The notes: generated by a model from the letters alone, not told the origin. A stretch of 43,862 bases of DNA from Iphinoe sp. HA4291-MV1 (GCA_019359415.1 JAHHHH010000065.1:1-43862); one strand, 5' to 3'. Shown: positions 22,834-32,833, numbered from the stretch's first letter. Translations and numbers: made by a program.

Positions 22834-24495
22834 ATGGCAGACCCCCCCAAGTTCACAATCCGGCGGATAACCCCAGAGGAAAAGCCTCCATCAGAACCAA
22901 CAGTACCAATCCCCCCGCCTCCAATAAAACAAGAGCAAACCCCACCACCCCCATCAAAAACACCAATTCCCCAACCCTTATTAGACACATCAACAGGTGG
23001 GTATTTTTGCAGCGTCAACAGTGTTCTGGCTTTTCTCGGCTCCGTTTTTGGTACCAGGTTATCAGAAACAGCAGCCGTTCGTCGCACTCCACAGGGAACT
23101 TGGTGGGCAGAAGTAGCCGTTTCCCATGAACGCATCGCTCCCTTAATTTGGACAGCCGGAGGTCGTCCTTTTGCCCGTGAAAATCAGCTATGGGTAGCCT
23201 TGTCTCTATCAGGAGATTTACCTCCAGATGATTCTAACAGATCAAAATTGGATATTAGCTCCTGGACAATCGTCGATTTAGCAGAATTGCTCGCAGAAGC
23301 CAGCCTTCCCCCTAGTCGTTATCGAGGCGCTAGCGTTCTCGATGTTATCACCCCTGGTTCTCTCGGTCGCTGGATTTTGCGCCGTGCTACCGCTTTAGGT
23401 TTAGAAGTCACCCTGACACCAGCAGTGCAAAAACCCCTTAACAATCAGCAACAGAAAGATTCAGGAGTTTTGCTGATGCAACTGCGATACGCTTTGCGTC
23501 AAGCCTCCGGCTTATCGCCAGGAAACCGCACTATTCCCGCTGCCTTAGTCCATCGTTTAACGAGCTTACCTTATACAATTGTGGCAGCTTCCTCAACAGA
23601 TTCTGAGAGGGGAAGAATTTTGGTAGATGTGCGTCAGCGTCTATCTCTAGCTCCTAGTTTAATAGAGCCGATGATTCCCGAATCAGAAATTTGGGTACTA
23701 GGAACCGCAGATGTAGGGAACTGGCGACTCACGACTACCGGGAATCAGGTTGACGGTTCATTATTATTAGATGCACCTCAACTTCCCCAAGCGAAAGCTC
23801 CTTCCCAGACTACTGCTCAACTACCAGCACCTATCCCCGTGCAACTTGTCCCTCGTCCCGGAACAGGTCGGCAAGTTGATGCAGTCTTACTAGATGATAC
23901 AGAATTATCTTGGGTGCGTAACTTACTGATGGGAAGACCTATAGGAGAAATGGCATTTCTCTTACCAGGAGCAGGATACCACTTATTAACTGCTCCTGGA
24001 GGTTTACCAGCACAAATTCCCTTGGGCATTCCTTTAGTTTGGATTGGTCCCAGTGCGCTTTATTTAGAACTAGGTATGGATTTTTATCCCCCTTTACCCG
24101 ATGCAGCTCGTCAGCAACGTTTTCACCTCAATTCCCAAACAGCGGTTGTTGTGGCTCGAAACCAAACCTATCGTTTCAACACAGCACAAATGACCCCCGT
24201 TTGGGCGCTATGGGTGGGAGAAGCACCAAAGGTTCAGGAGGGGCTTTCAGCACAAGGGAAGAAATTGCTCAATAGTATTCCGCAACCGTTACAGCAGCAG
24301 GAAAGTAAGAAGGGAATATTAAGTATTTTTAAGCCTAAGCAGGTTAAGCGTGATGAGGGGGTGGGACTTTTGGAGCAAGCGCAGAAAGCGGAATTGAAAG
24401 GGGATTTGGTGAAAGCTGCAGCTTTGTTGGAGAAGGCGGGTTATGCGGGACAGGCGGGGCGGTTGTATGAACGGATGGCGACGGGTGGGAGATGA
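22834..24495 (+). CDS. Uncharacterised cassette protein with Pro-rich start and TPR-like tail
   Basis: A 553-residue protein. It begins with a FTIRRITPEEKPP motif and a Pro-rich linker (about 15-48). The central about 400 residues are unassigned alpha/beta sequence (GGYFCSVNSVLAFLGS..., TWWAEVAVSHERI.PLIWTAGGRPF...). It ends in a TPR-like helix pair (LLEQAQKAELKGDLVKAAALLEKAG...) that echoes the FGE proteins. A similar FTVRRLVEEEPP motif occurs in the JAB protein, suggesting a shared docking peptide. By neighbourhood it is likely an accessory component of an FtsH-like ternary system. The C-terminal helices could pair with the TPR-like part of the FGE proteins. Confidence 0.65.
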   Translation: MADPPKFTIRRITPEEKPPSEPTVPIPPPPIKQEQTPPPPSKTPIPQPLLDTSTGGYFCSVNSVLAFLGSVFGTRLSETAAVRRTPQGTWWAEVAVSHERIAPLIWTAGGRPFARENQLWVALSLSGDLPPDDSNRSKLDISSWTIVDLAELLAEASLPPSRYRGASVLDVITPGSLGRWILRRATALGLEVTLTPAVQKPLNNQQQKDSGVLLMQLRYALRQASGLSPGNRTIPAALVHRLTSLPYTIVAASSTDSERGRILVDVRQRLSLAPSLIEPMIPESEIWVLGTADVGNWRLTTTGNQVDGSLLLDAPQLPQAKAPSQTTAQLPAPIPVQLVPRPGTGRQVDAVLLDDTELSWVRNLLMGRPIGEMAFLLPGAGYHLLTAPGGLPAQIPLGIPLVWIGPSALYLELGMDFYPPLPDAARQQRFHLNSQTAVVVARNQTYRFNTAQMTPVWALWVGEAPKVQEGLSAQGKKLLNSIPQPLQQQESKKGILSIFKPKQVKRDEGVGLLEQAQKAELKGDLVKAAALLEKAGYAGQAGRLYERMATGGR

Positions 24496-24515
24496 GTAGA
24501 GAATAGTTAAGTAAA

Positions 24516-26273
24516 ATGTTTGAACGCTTCACAGAAAAAGCTATTAAGGTAATTCTGCTAGCCCAGGAAGAAGCTCGCCGTCTTGGGCATAATTTCGTGG
24601 GTATTGAGGAGATCCTCTTGGGTCTGATTAGAGAAGATACCGGAGTGGCGGCTAAGGTACTGAAGTCTATGGGTGTCAATCTCAAAGACGCTCGGATTGA
24701 AGTAGAAAAAATCATCGGTCGAGGCTCTGGCTTGGTTGCTGTGGAAATTCCGTTTACGCCACGGGCAAGGCGGGTTCTAGAACTATCCTTGGAAGAAGCG
24801 GGCCAATTAGGGCATAACTACATTGGTACCGAGCATCTGTTGTTGGGCTTAATCCCAGAAGGGGAAGGTGTAGGAGTTAGACTGCTAGAAGAGCTAGGGG
24901 TAGATCTGTCTAAAGTAAGAACCCAAGTTATCCGGCTGTTGAATCCAGACAACAGCCAGCCTCAAAATGCTGAACAGGAGAAAGCTCTTAATTATTTCAT
25001 TACTCGACAAGCACTAACAGTAGGACGACAAGTACAAGAAGATTTATCTATTGAAATTTCTCCTTTATCCAGTTACCCCTACTTTCTCTCGACTGCTTTA
25101 GCCCAAATGCACCGACTGGGCATTTATCCTCCATTATCCCTAATCCAAGACCTCCTCGACCTCACAGGTGGTCAAACCGTAAATAACCCCCTCGCTCAAC
25201 TAGCAAAAGACACTGAAATTTCCGAATTAATCGCCCTACACTGGTCTGCACCAGCTCGCATCGGACTCGTTGCACTACTACTCCATAAAATTCCTTTCCC
25301 TGGTTGGGAACCGCCATCCGATATTTCTCCCAGAGAAATCAGTACTGCTCTCCAAGCTGGTTTAAAAGGGGAACCCATCGAACCACAAGCCCCACCCCCA
25401 CCCATTTCCCTATTACACCAAGCAGCTAAACTTATTGATGAGCAACTCTTATCCTTACTCACAATTCTAGGTGAACAAGCGATCGCATCTGAACCAGCTT
25501 TACCCCTACGTTTACTTTCCCGTATCCCCAGTTTACCAGCTTTAAGTTCGCTACAACGCCAATTACTAGGAGTGCGGGTTTGTTTTGGCGACTATACAGG
25601 ACGCTCCATTGGAAATGCTCCCGGTGCAGAACGAGGACAAGTCACTGGTGTGGAGACATCTAGCCGCACTGATTGGAATTCCTTACTTCCCAGTCAATTA
25701 GCTTTACCGCAACCAGTTCTTAACTACCGTTACCAGCGAGGAGAATTGTTATTTCGCACCCGCCAACTCGCTGAACCACCACGTCTGCGTCCTACAGTTC
25801 TGCTCTTGGATGTCACTCCCTCTGCTTTTGGTCCCATTGAAGCGATTACCCGCACAGCTGCATTTGCTGTAGCTAACTCCTTACGACAAGCAGAAATACC
25901 CGTAGTCCTGATTACCACTGGCGAGGAGCAAGAACAGATAGTCCAACTTGACAATCCACAGGATTTGGTAGAAATTTGGACGCAACGAGCGATCACACCA
26001 GCCAATGAAGTCAGAAGTTTAAAGCTAGCGAATGCAATACGAACTAACTTACTGGATGAAAGTGGACTGGAACCAATTATATTATTATTCACTCATCCTT
26101 GGTTTGGCGCTGAGAAAAAAATATCTCGTATACAAGGACTGAGGGCACTATTTATTCAATATCCTTCTGTTCAGGTACAACCCGCTATTGCTAACTTATG
26201 CGAAAGATGGGAAAGCATAGGTGCTAAACAAACAACAGATTTAGGTCAAACTCTTGGATACTTAATGGGATAA
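24516..26273 (+). CDS. ClpN (Clp R) domain fused to a vWA-like domain
   Basis: A 585-residue protein starting 20 bp after the previous stop. Residues 1-145 are a double Clp N-terminal repeat almost like cyanobacterial ClpC ([33 protein letters not shown], and a second [14 protein letters not shown]), but no Clp ATPase follows. The middle is helical. Residues about 425-585 look like a von Willebrand A domain: [13 protein letters not shown] gives a partial MIDAS (D432, T434, S436) and IPVVLITTG and EPIILLFTH are core strands. The Clp N domain may dock substrates or adaptors and the vWA may engage the AAA+ ATPase. ClpN-vWA proteins fit the vWA member of ternary AAA systems. Confidence 0.8.
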   Translation: MFERFTEKAIKVILLAQEEARRLGHNFVGIEEILLGLIREDTGVAAKVLKSMGVNLKDARIEVEKIIGRGSGLVAVEIPFTPRARRVLELSLEEAGQLGHNYIGTEHLLLGLIPEGEGVGVRLLEELGVDLSKVRTQVIRLLNPDNSQPQNAEQEKALNYFITRQALTVGRQVQEDLSIEISPLSSYPYFLSTALAQMHRLGIYPPLSLIQDLLDLTGGQTVNNPLAQLAKDTEISELIALHWSAPARIGLVALLLHKIPFPGWEPPSDISPREISTALQAGLKGEPIEPQAPPPPISLLHQAAKLIDEQLLSLLTILGEQAIASEPALPLRLLSRIPSLPALSSLQRQLLGVRVCFGDYTGRSIGNAPGAERGQVTGVETSSRTDWNSLLPSQLALPQPVLNYRYQRGELLFRTRQLAEPPRLRPTVLLLDVTPSAFGPIEAITRTAAFAVANSLRQAEIPVVLITTGEEQEQIVQLDNPQDLVEIWTQRAITPANEVRSLKLANAIRTNLLDESGLEPIILLFTHPWFGAEKKISRIQGLRALFIQYPSVQVQPAIANLCERWESIGAKQTTDLGQTLGYLMG

Positions 26274-27293
26274 ACCAACCCCAGGAATGAGTGTTCCACA
26301 AGACGGACATTGGTTACTCTGCATCAAATTTTCTACTAACTCAAAACCACGACGTTGAATTAAAACATTTTTACAATTATAACAAATAGTATCCTGGTTT
26401 CCCTGTCCTAACAAATTACCAAAATAAACATATCGCAATCCTTTTGCTAGTCCAATATCGCGAGCTTGGTATAGAATTTCCAACGGCGTAGGTGGAACAT
26501 TTTTCATTTGGTAAGCAGGAAAAAATCGCGTAATGTGCCACGGCGTATCAACTCCTAATTCTTGAGCAATAAACCCTGCAATATCTTCTAATTCCTCCGG
26601 TTCATCGTTAATTCCAGGAATAATGACTGTGGTTATTTCTAGCCAAATACCAAGAGACTTCATAAATTTTAGACTATCGAGGACAGGTTGTAAACGACCT
26701 CCAAAGTGTCGATAACTTTTGTCTCGAAAGGTTTTTAAATCTACATTGGCTGCATCTAAATAACACTGACACATTTCTAGCATTTCCTGACTCATAAAAC
26801 CATTGGTTTTAAACAAATTAAAAAGACCATTTCTATGAGCCAAACAAGCAATCTCATGAACATATTCAAAAAAGATAGTTGGTTCAACATAGGTATAGGC
26901 AATACTGCCACAACCCGCCTCCAGTGCATCTGTTACAATCCTCTCAGCAGAAGCTTCAACACCAAACTCTGCAAATTGCTCTGCTGACATTTGAGAAACT
27001 TGCCAATTCGTGCAGTACTGGCAATGAAAATTACAGCCAGCCGTTGCGAGAGAATAGGTAGTTGAACCAGGATAGAAGTGAAATAAAGGTTTCTTCTCAA
27101 TCCCATCTACATTTTGAGTGACAGTATGACCAAAGACTAGGGAATAAAGCAACCCTTCTCGATTTTCCCTTACTTGACAAATTCCTCTTTTACCCTTATC
27201 TATCAAACAGTAATGTGGACAAAGTTGACAAAAGACACGTCCATCCTGCTGTTTCTCATAGAGCATAGCTTCTTTCAGCTTTCCTACCGCCAA
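26262..27293 (-). CDS. amrS: AmmeMemoRadiSam-type radical SAM enzyme
   Basis: A 343-residue protein, ATG 27293. The radical SAM cluster motif C87-x3-C91-x2-C94 (CNFHCQYC) is intact. An N-terminal Cys-rich region (C22, C25, C29, C39 in FCQLCPHYC...GICQVREN) and a C-terminal CYNCKNVL...[10 protein letters not shown] zinc-like motif are as in the AmrS family, which also resembles pyruvate formate-lyase activases. The substrate of the family is not settled, and the usual partners AmrA (AMMECR1) and AmrB (Memo) are absent here. It converges with, and overlaps by 12 bp, the end of the ClpN-vWA gene. Confidence 0.88.
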   Translation of the reverse strand: MAVGKLKEAMLYEKQQDGRVFCQLCPHYCLIDKGKRGICQVRENREGLLYSLVFGHTVTQNVDGIEKKPLFHFYPGSTTYSLATAGCNFHCQYCTNWQVSQMSAEQFAEFGVEASAERIVTDALEAGCGSIAYTYVEPTIFFEYVHEIACLAHRNGLFNLFKTNGFMSQEMLEMCQCYLDAANVDLKTFRDKSYRHFGGRLQPVLDSLKFMKSLGIWLEITTVIIPGINDEPEELEDIAGFIAQELGVDTPWHITRFFPAYQMKNVPPTPLEILYQARDIGLAKGLRYVYFGNLLGQGNQDTICYNCKNVLIQRRGFELVENLMQSNQCPSCGTLIPGVGLSH

Positions 27294-27571
27294 TGTCCTA
27301 ATTTCCTTAACTCAGTTCTCAATCACTAAAGATATCGCAGTTGAAGAAGTCGTTTGAATTGGGGAGCAACGCCAAAAAGTAAAGTATGCTGACCTCATGG
27401 GAGTTTAAATCCTCGTCCAAAACCTACTCTGTTCCCTGTTAAGAGTTGCCTGTTCCCCGTTAAAGCGAGCACTAAAGTTCTACGATATTATATATAGTTT
27501 CAGAGTTTGAAATTGTCCTATTGAGTTTCTAGGTATTATTGGTGGGTTTCCGGCTTAAATCATTGTGATGT

Positions 27572-27967
27572 ATGGAATATACGCAACAGCAGCGAATTGA
27601 CCTTGTGATTGCTCAAGCAAAGCGCGATAGCTTTACAGAGCGAGAGATAGAATTCTACAATGAATTTCTTGCCTGGGCTGGCATCAAAGATGTCAGTACA
27701 ATGACTGAGCAAGATGCAGATAATCTGCTGAAGAGTTTGTCGGCATCGGATTGCTCTGGTGAATTTATAACTAATGTTGTCAACTACATTGCCATACACG
27801 CGCCTCGTCATGTGTTGGGACACGTTTTGTACAGCGATCGCGATGGAGATGGCATTCCGCTTATTGATGAATTGAAGCTTGGTCGCCATCCGTTTGTATA
27901 TGAGCAACCTCAACTACTGCAAACAAAGCAATCTCAACATAGGAAAACTCAAGATATAGAGTTGTAG
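27572..27967 (+). CDS. Hypothetical protein with a single EF-hand-like loop
   Basis: A 131-residue protein (ATG 27572). The N-terminal part is helical. Near residue 90 is DRDGDGIPLIDELKLG, an EF-hand/dockerin-type calcium loop (D-x-D-x-D-G...D-E), followed by a polar tail. The remaining sequence is not recognised. It is free-standing and could be a calcium-responsive binding protein. There is no signal peptide. Confidence 0.55.
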   Translation: MEYTQQQRIDLVIAQAKRDSFTEREIEFYNEFLAWAGIKDVSTMTEQDADNLLKSLSASDCSGEFITNVVNYIAIHAPRHVLGHVLYSDRDGDGIPLIDELKLGRHPFVYEQPQLLQTKQSQHRKTQDIEL

Positions 27968-28422
27968 TTTATCGTCGCTTCTCAATCGCGGAGAGGCTGC
28001 GCCAACGCTCCTGGGTGTGGGGTGTGGGGTGTGGGGAAGACTTGGACTTCGTCCCGCTCCGCTAACATGTTTTGTACATCCCACCCCAAGAGCAATTGGG
28101 TTCCGTGACCCCACCGTCTTACGGTGTCTACGGTTAGGTGGGGTCGGAATCCCCATCTAACCGAACCCTACACCCTACCCCCTACCCCCAACAAGAGCTG
28201 TTCAAATGTACATATACTTCAAGCTCGGACATTGCTAAGTGCCGCAGTCCTGGTCTCCCGCTCTCACGGTAACTGTCCGTCCCACGCCTGTTGGCGCAGG
28301 TATTGCGTGTGGAAGCTGGCACAAACCCATAATACGTGGTTTTCGGCTGCTTGGATGGAATAATTCAGGAAAATTTGCCTGGATTAAAAAAGACACTTCA
28401 AACTTTTTCCAGGTAATGTGCA
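27968..28422. other. Gene-free stretch with short repeats
   Basis: Contains tandem GGTGTGGG units (28014-28036), a CGTCCCGCTCCGCTAACA repeat-type string, and GGTTAGGTGGGG / CCCCACCGTCTTACGG inverted pieces around 28110-28160. A minus-strand stretch at about 28190-28370 has a frame (PASTRNTCANRRGTD...) that vaguely resembles the tail of a TnpB, but I cannot confirm it. Confidence 0.4.
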
Positions 28423-28762
28423 GCCATTCGCCAACTTTATGATTTAGGCTTGCAAGAGCAGGATATCCGTAACCTGTATCGATTTATTGATTAGATTATG
28501 ATATTGCCAAGAGGATTGGAAGCAGAGTTTTGGGAACAGTTCAAACAATTTGAACAGGAGCGCAGTATGACCTACATTACCACAGGCGAACGTATTGGCT
28601 ACGAACGTGGAGAACAAGAGGGCGAACAGAGGCTCATTCTACGGTTATTACAAAAACGGGTGGGAGAGATGCCAGACAAGTGCTCACCCAGGTTCAAGCT
28701 CTTCGCCTGGAACAGTTAGAGGCACTTGGCGAAGCTTTGCTAGATTTTACAGCAATTGAGAT
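28423..28762 (+). pseudogene. Rpn/PD-(D/E)XK transposase-like gene, C-terminal remnant
   Basis: The frame IRQLYDLGLQEQDIRNLYRFID is followed by an in-frame TAG (28495-28497, where relatives carry Trp) and then IMILPRGLEAEFWEQFKQFEQERSMTYITTG. After ...QKRVGEM a frameshift leads into VLTQVQALRLEQLEALGEALLDFTAIE. This is the C-terminal half (DUF4351-like end) of the recombination-promoting nuclease-like family abundant in cyanobacteria. Truncated 5', with a nonsense codon and a frameshift, and cut 3' near 28762 where a TnpB remnant begins. Confidence 0.7.
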
Positions 28763-28783
28763 TTTCTTCACAGCGCTCAGTTC

Positions 28784-29296
28784 TCAAGACGTTAAATTCT
28801 TGCCGACGAAAACTTGAACAACGCGGCGATTCTGAGTTTTGGCGTACGCAGTTTTCCTGCGTTCTAATTCACGTTTCTTACTGGCTGCTTTGAGATAGTT
28901 CCTGGATTTCTTCCATTGAGCTTTACCTTTCTTGACTTTCCCTTTCTTAACAACGGTTTTACGTCCTTTCCTTGCCTTGAAGTTCGGTTCAAAGTTATCT
29001 GGGTTGTTGACACGTTGAGAACGCTGCATCTTTTTCTGAAGTGCAGTTATCTCGTTTTGGAAGCTAGGTACTTTAAGCGCGAAAGGCAACAAGTCCGCGT
29101 GGTTATCACCAACAAAAGCAATGTTGTTAATGTTCAAGTCTAAGCCAACTAGTCCGTCAGAAACGTAGTTGTGAGGTTTCTGATAAGGCAATCCTTCATT
29201 AACTAGCTGCGCGTACCAACGGCGTTTACCATTCAAAACACGCCATAACAAACGCACATATTTGACTGGGGATTCAAGGGCATTTAACTTTACCAC
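28784..29296 (-). pseudogene. TnpB-like (IS200/IS605) fragment
   Basis: A 170-residue frame resembling the middle of a TnpB: RLLWRVLNGKRRWYAQLV, VSDGLVGLDLNINNIAFVGDN (RuvC-I Asp region), and KKGKVKKGKAQWKKSRNYLKAASKKRELERRKTAYAKTQNR, shortened here as the basic bridge region. N-terminus, the later RuvC residues and the zinc finger are missing. It ends in an unrelated tail (VQVFVGKNLTS). It abuts the drmB remnant on one side and the Rpn remnant on the other. Confidence 0.7.
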
Positions 29297-29657
29297 GGGC
29301 TATCAGGTGAAACTTTTCCAAGCGATCGCAAGCAGAACAAAAATGCCATTGGGGAAAGCGTAAAAATGGGAGAGTTAAATAAGCATTAAGCACTCCATCG
29401 CCTTTGTTGGGTTTTCTAAAGTCCGGGGGTAAGCGAAAATGCTCCACTCCCAGAGACTGCGCTAAACGCCATTCATCTACTCTAAATTCGGATTTATCAT
29501 CAGCTTCACTACCATCTTCACGCTCATACCAGTGATCGAGTCCAGCTGTAATTAAAGATGTGCCATCTGTTACCATTACCATTGCACCTACGCCAAAAGG
29601 GGCAATCAACTGAGCGCGTCTTATCGGACCTTTAGGCATTTTCTTCAGCTCCTTCAT
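29274..29657 (-). pseudogene. drmB: DrmB-like (DISARM) N-terminal remnant
   Basis: A 127-residue frame from ATG 29657 containing PIRRAQLIAPFGVGAMV, DGTSLITAGLDHWYERE, FRVDEWRLAQSLGVEHFRLPPDFR, LPFLRFPQWHFCSACDRLE and KVKCP. This matches the start of DrmB, a DUF1998-type core component of the DISARM anti-phage system with a CxxC-containing N-terminal half. The usual protein is about five times longer. It is cut by the TnpB fragment. No drmA, drmC or methylase is present, so this is a relic of a lost defence system. Confidence 0.7.
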
Positions 29658-29758
29658 TTAAATAAAGCTTAGTAATCTCTGCCTGACACAAACGACAACA
29701 GAAATTTGCTTCTACATTAGTAGTCTAGAAGCGGATGCCGCACGGCACAACCAGGTAA

Positions 29759-29938
29759 TTCGTTGCCACGCTCTGTATCGAAAACAGCTTACATTGGGTG
29801 CTTGATGTCACCTTTAATGAAGATGCCAGTCGGATACGCTCCGGGTATGCACCAGAAAATCTCGGTCTCTTGCGCCGATTAAGTGTTAACTTGCTCAAAC
29901 GCGAACCCTCAAAGTTGAGTCTGGCGATGAAGCGATAA
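29759..29938 (+). pseudogene. ISAs1-family transposase, C-terminal fragment
   Basis: The frame [17 protein letters not shown] followed by [27 protein letters not shown]...LSLAMKR ends at TAA 29936-29938. The ...IEN.LHWVLDV.F.ED..RIR.G.APEN...LRR.ALNLLK pattern is the conserved C-terminal end of ISAs1-type DDE transposases. Upstream frame is closed by stops, so only about 60 codons remain. Together with the neighbouring fragments it marks an insertion hot spot. Confidence 0.7.
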
Positions 29939-30044
29939 GCCGGAGGCTTGACGCAAAGCGATCGCATTTTGGACCGATCGCTGATTAAATGAAAGATAAG
30001 AGCTGAAAATGTAAAAGTTTAGAATGTACATTCCCTTCCCCTAA

Positions 30045-31046
30045 ATGCCCGACCCTCCACTTATCAATCCTCTGTTTCCTATTCCTCTTGCCCTTAAAAC
30101 TCCTCTTGCCTTAACCGAACATCCCGTCTGTGTCTACCTTTCACGCCTCTCCCCTGGATCTCGTCGTACCATGCGTAACTCACTTGATGCTATAGCACGA
30201 CTTTTAACCGATGGAGTGTGTGATGCTTTAACACTTAACTGGTCTATTCTTACCTACCAACACACTGCTTCAATCCGCTCTGTACTGCAAGAGAATTACA
30301 AGCCGACTACTGCAAACAAAATGCTCTCAGCTTTAAGAGGAGTCCTCAAAGAAGCTTTGCGACTAAACTTAATTGATGCAAAGGCATATGCAACTGCTGT
30401 TGATTTTGACAATATCCCACAAAAGCATGAACTTCGGGGACGGGCTTTAACCAATGAAGAAATTAAAGCGTTGTTGTCTGTTTGTTTAAGTGACCCCTCA
30501 CCCGCTGGATTTCGGGATGCTGCTCTGATTGTGTTACTTCGTGGTACGGGCATACGACGAGCTGAGGCAGTTGAGATAAAGCTCAGTGATTTTGACCCAA
30601 ATTCTGGAGCAATCCATATTAAGGGGGGCAAGGGGGAGAAAGACCGAACGGTTTATGTACCAGAAAGTGGGATTCCTACAATTCATAACTGGTTAGAAAT
30701 TCGGGGGAAGGAACCAGGGCATCTTATCTGCCATATTAATAGAGGTGGTCGCATTGTACTTCGCGGTTTAAAGCCACCAGCGGTTGGGCGAATATTAGAG
30801 AAACGAGCTTCTGAAGTGGCTCTTACCCCTGCTGGTAAACTTCTTCCGTTTTCTAGTCATGACTTTCGGCGTACCTTTGTTACAGAATTACTTGATAATG
30901 GTGTAGATGTCTCAACTGTTCAAAAGTTAGCCGGACATGCTGATGTCTCTACAACTGTCCGCTATGACCGAAGAGGTGAAGAAACAAAACGCAAGGCTGC
31001 TCAGACAATTGCTATTCCTTTCCCAACTAAACAAACGGTTACGTGA
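30045..31046 (+). CDS. Tyrosine recombinase / integrase (XerC/D-like)
   Basis: A 333-residue protein (ATG 30045). An N-terminal SAM-like DNA-binding domain (about 15-125) is followed by a catalytic domain with RGTGIRRAEAVEI (first Arg), GGKGEKDRTVYVP (Lys region), HDFRRTFVTELL (H-x-x-R), LAGHADVSTTVRYDRRGEE (second His and nucleophile Tyr). All catalytic residues appear present. It may resolve plasmid dimers or mediate integration. It lies beside decayed elements and upstream of a toxin-antitoxin pair, but no attachment site was found. Confidence 0.85.
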   Translation: MPDPPLINPLFPIPLALKTPLALTEHPVCVYLSRLSPGSRRTMRNSLDAIARLLTDGVCDALTLNWSILTYQHTASIRSVLQENYKPTTANKMLSALRGVLKEALRLNLIDAKAYATAVDFDNIPQKHELRGRALTNEEIKALLSVCLSDPSPAGFRDAALIVLLRGTGIRRAEAVEIKLSDFDPNSGAIHIKGGKGEKDRTVYVPESGIPTIHNWLEIRGKEPGHLICHINRGGRIVLRGLKPPAVGRILEKRASEVALTPAGKLLPFSSHDFRRTFVTELLDNGVDVSTVQKLAGHADVSTTVRYDRRGEETKRKAAQTIAIPFPTKQTVT

Positions 31047-31862
31047 AGAGGTCTGATGGTTTTTCCGCTCTTCTCCTGCAGTTGTGCTATGATTTCAACC
31101 CAACAAGTCACATTTTATAGAAATACAAATTTCTTGAGTACAAAAGAACACTTCACTTTTCTAAGACTTCCGTGTAGTACATATGTACAAATCACAATTG
31201 GGGCATTGCAGCCATTGTTCACGCTTGTCCAGTACCCAACACAGCAGAAATATGAGCAAATCAGGGTTATACAAAAGCGCCTGAAATAACTAAAGTTCGT
31301 AATTCACATTATGGCGAATTTGAGAGCGTGCGTAACTTCTATTCTCCTGGTGACAGTTTGAGCTAGCGGAACGTACTGAACTCTTTTGTTCTTTCTTATG
31401 CTTCATCGATATCAAGATTGATATCAACTGCGGTAGGACTGACTTTTCACCACTTTTTCGTTCTGCTATCAATTCTGATATCGACACTCATATCTCGACG
31501 ACAATCTTCTTCATGCCCTATCGCTTTTAATAAATCGTCGATTGACGCAGCGGAGGCAATAATTTCATTAACCATATTCCTCTCCGTTTTTTGTCCTGGA
31601 GGGGATTTTATTGCTTTTGCGATATGCACAACTCGTAAGCCAGAGGTTTATCGCCTGAATCAATAACTAGCAACTTGGGTTAGTAAGTAGTTAGACCCTC
31701 AGCATAGCTGTTTGTAACTCAAATAGGATTGCTATACATCTACAGGACTACAGAACTTTGTGAGACATTGTTGTTTCATTCCATAACAATCTTCAGGGTA
31801 AGGGAAAAATTTTTGCTATGATATCTAAACTCATGAAACAATGTGAATCTTTAAGGAGCACC
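31047..31862. other. Long gap with possible decayed minus-strand gene
   Basis: No convincing gene. Minus-strand frames at 31447-31629 (MVNEIIASAASIDDLLKAIGHEED...) and 31290-31487 lie in different phases over adjoining sequence and could be a frameshifted small gene, but I recognise neither. A partial copy of the TAACTAGCAACTT repeat end is at about 31663-31680. The antitoxin promoter is expected near 31760-31840. Confidence 0.4.
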
Positions 31863-32099
31863 ATGAAAAAGGTTACACTAACGGAATTGAGTAATAATAT
31901 TGATCGTCTACTGGATGAGGTACTAGAAACAGGTATTCCATTAGAAATTAACAAAAATGGAAAGTTGTTAAAAATTGTTCCTATAGAAAAAAAAGATAAA
32001 CTGAAAAATTTGACTTTTAAACCTGATGTCATTCAAGGAAATCCAGATGATTTAGTTAATATCAGTTGGGAGCAGGAGGTTAATATTGATTTATCTTGA
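31863..32099 (+). CDS. Phd/VapB-type antitoxin
   Basis: A 78-residue protein. ATG 31863 is preferred over the earlier in-frame ATG 31818 because AAGGAG (31853-31858) is placed properly and the family starts M..(V/T)TLTELSNNI. The segment TLTELSNNIDRLLDEVLETGIPLEINKNGKLLKIVP is the Phd/YefM fold DNA-binding part, and the C-terminal helix would neutralise the toxin. It overlaps the toxin gene by 14 bp. Confidence 0.8.
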   Translation: MKKVTLTELSNNIDRLLDEVLETGIPLEINKNGKLLKIVPIEKKDKLKNLTFKPDVIQGNPDDLVNISWEQEVNIDLS

Positions 32100-32466
32100 T
32101 ACTCATGTAGTAGTCTGGCTATATTCTGGTTTGACAGATAAATTAACTGATATTGCTAAAAGTTTAATTAATGACAATGAAGTTTATATTTCGGCAATTG
32201 TTCGATTAGAGTTACAGTATTTATATGAGATAAAACGTATTAAAGATGAACCGGATGTGATTATTTCCGATCTGTCCGCTCAAATTGGTTTAAAGATATG
32301 TAATAAAAACTTTAATGATATTATCGGCATTACTTTAACGATTACTTGGACTCGCGATCCTTTTGATCGGATTATCACGGCAAATGCTCTGTTAAATAAC
32401 AACATACTACTGAGCAAAGATCAAAATATTCTGAATAACTATCCGTATGCAAAATGGTATGATTAA
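32086..32466 (+). CDS. vapC: VapC-type PIN-domain toxin
   Basis: A 126-residue PIN-domain ribonuclease. The start is TTG 32086, supported by AGGAGG at 32074-32079. Acidic residues are in place: D5 in IYLDTHVVVW, Glu in ISAIVRLELQYL, and Asp in TRDPFDRIITA, followed by LLSKD. It should cleave RNA (often tRNA) when the antitoxin is lost and so stabilise the replicon. The reading frame is intact, unlike parE. Confidence 0.88.
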   Translation: MIYLDTHVVVWLYSGLTDKLTDIAKSLINDNEVYISAIVRLELQYLYEIKRIKDEPDVIISDLSAQIGLKICNKNFNDIIGITLTITWTRDPFDRIITANALLNNNILLSKDQNILNNYPYAKWYD

Positions 32467-32515
32467 AAGTGGCATTAATCGCTGCTAGCGGCGAGCACAC
32501 CTCATGCCGCTTTTT
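32465..32515 (+). terminator. Probable terminator of the vapBC-like operon
   Basis: AAAAGTGGCAT (32465-32475) and ATGCCGCTTTT (32504-32514) pair with one G-U, followed by a T run to 32515. It directly follows the toxin stop. A second short hairpin (GCTGCTAGCGGC) fills the loop. Confidence 0.6.
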
Positions 32516-32833
32516 AGCTTTAGATGGGGCTGTTGGCTCAAAACTTGGTAAGCGTAAGTAGGTGGGCGGGAAAATTTCTAAGTATGTAACGAAAACTTAA
32601 CCAGAAGAATTAGAGTTAAATTTTACGCGTTGTGTCCTGTAGTTTCCTCTTTCTCCCCTAGCTTTGACCCCATTAATTACAGCATTCAGCTTGCGTCTAA
32701 CTCCAGATCAAACATTCGTCCTGATATTTCATCGTTTTTCAAGTGTTGCCACTCCAACTCAATGGGGCCGTTAGGAACAATACGTTACGTGGGCTTTCTT
32801 ACTTTTCAGACATCCTCTTAAAATTACCGAAAA
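32516..32833. other. Gene-free spacer
   Basis: I see no supported gene or clear repeat here; short frames on the plus strand lack any conserved feature. Confidence 0.4.

Noticed and set aside
28190-28370. TnpB C-terminal tail on the minus strand
   Set aside because: Similarity is vague, no zinc-finger cysteines or RuvC residues, and two frames look equally plausible.
31290-31629. Small minus-strand genes
   Set aside because: Two overlapping frames in different phases, no recognised family; reported only as a possible decayed gene.
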